Shown in pieces: positions 43,818 to 43,846 of a stretch of DNA of 43,846 bases. Both the position numbers and the translations under genes were made by a program. How positions within the stretch are numbered: the first letter of the stretch is position 1; every line of letters begins with the position of its first letter. The stretch comes from Patescibacteria group bacterium (GTDB lineage Bacteria > Patescibacteriota > Minisyncoccia > Phycocordibacterales > Phycocordibacteraceae): NCBI GenBank assembly GCA_019752595.1, contig JAIELV010000001.1:682394-726239 (forward strand). Direction: 5' to 3'. Under the pieces are notes generated by a model. It was given only the letters and a program-made list of their open reading frames with translations. It had not been told where the DNA came from and did not search any database.

Positions 43818-43846
43818 TTACCTTGCGAAATGCTTGACAAGTATCT

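Overview
This window looks like a Candidate Phyla Radiation (Patescibacteria/Parcubacteria-like) chromosome segment spanning the replication origin: rpmH(-) / oriC-like spacer / dnaA / dnaN. It is densely coded with housekeeping genes: PBP1A, tyrS, ruvC, yebC, ruvB, pilB, tsaE, polA, holA, spoU, murE, ruvA, rpsT, ruvX, pilMNO, uppS, rluD-type, rplS, purA-like, DUF475/TerC, ZIP+Fur, YibE/F and SIMPL. I read seven tRNAs directly: Lys-TTT, Arg-GCG, Ser-TGA, Arg-TCT, Val-TAC, Leu-GAG and His-GTG. The most unusual observations are: (1) 28-nt '7+5 bp stem, 4-nt loop' minihelices upstream of tRNA-Lys (one) and tRNA-Arg(GCG) (three in tandem). Their outer 7-mers copy the acceptor strands of the adjacent tRNA, and the two tRNAs share an AAAATG...CATTTT hairpin plus an identical 13-nt leader. 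(2) A natural PdxJ-PdxH fusion ORF, followed by a stand-alone riboflavin kinase and converging on an alternative-oxidase-like di-iron protein. (3) A tRNA-His gene whose 3' end is duplicated about 190 bp downstream, with palindromes between the copies. (4) A compact PurA with a PurZ-like N-terminus (DLQYGDSGKGK). (5) An unassigned structured RNA candidate next to ruvB. All family calls come from reading motifs; no database search or folding program was run.
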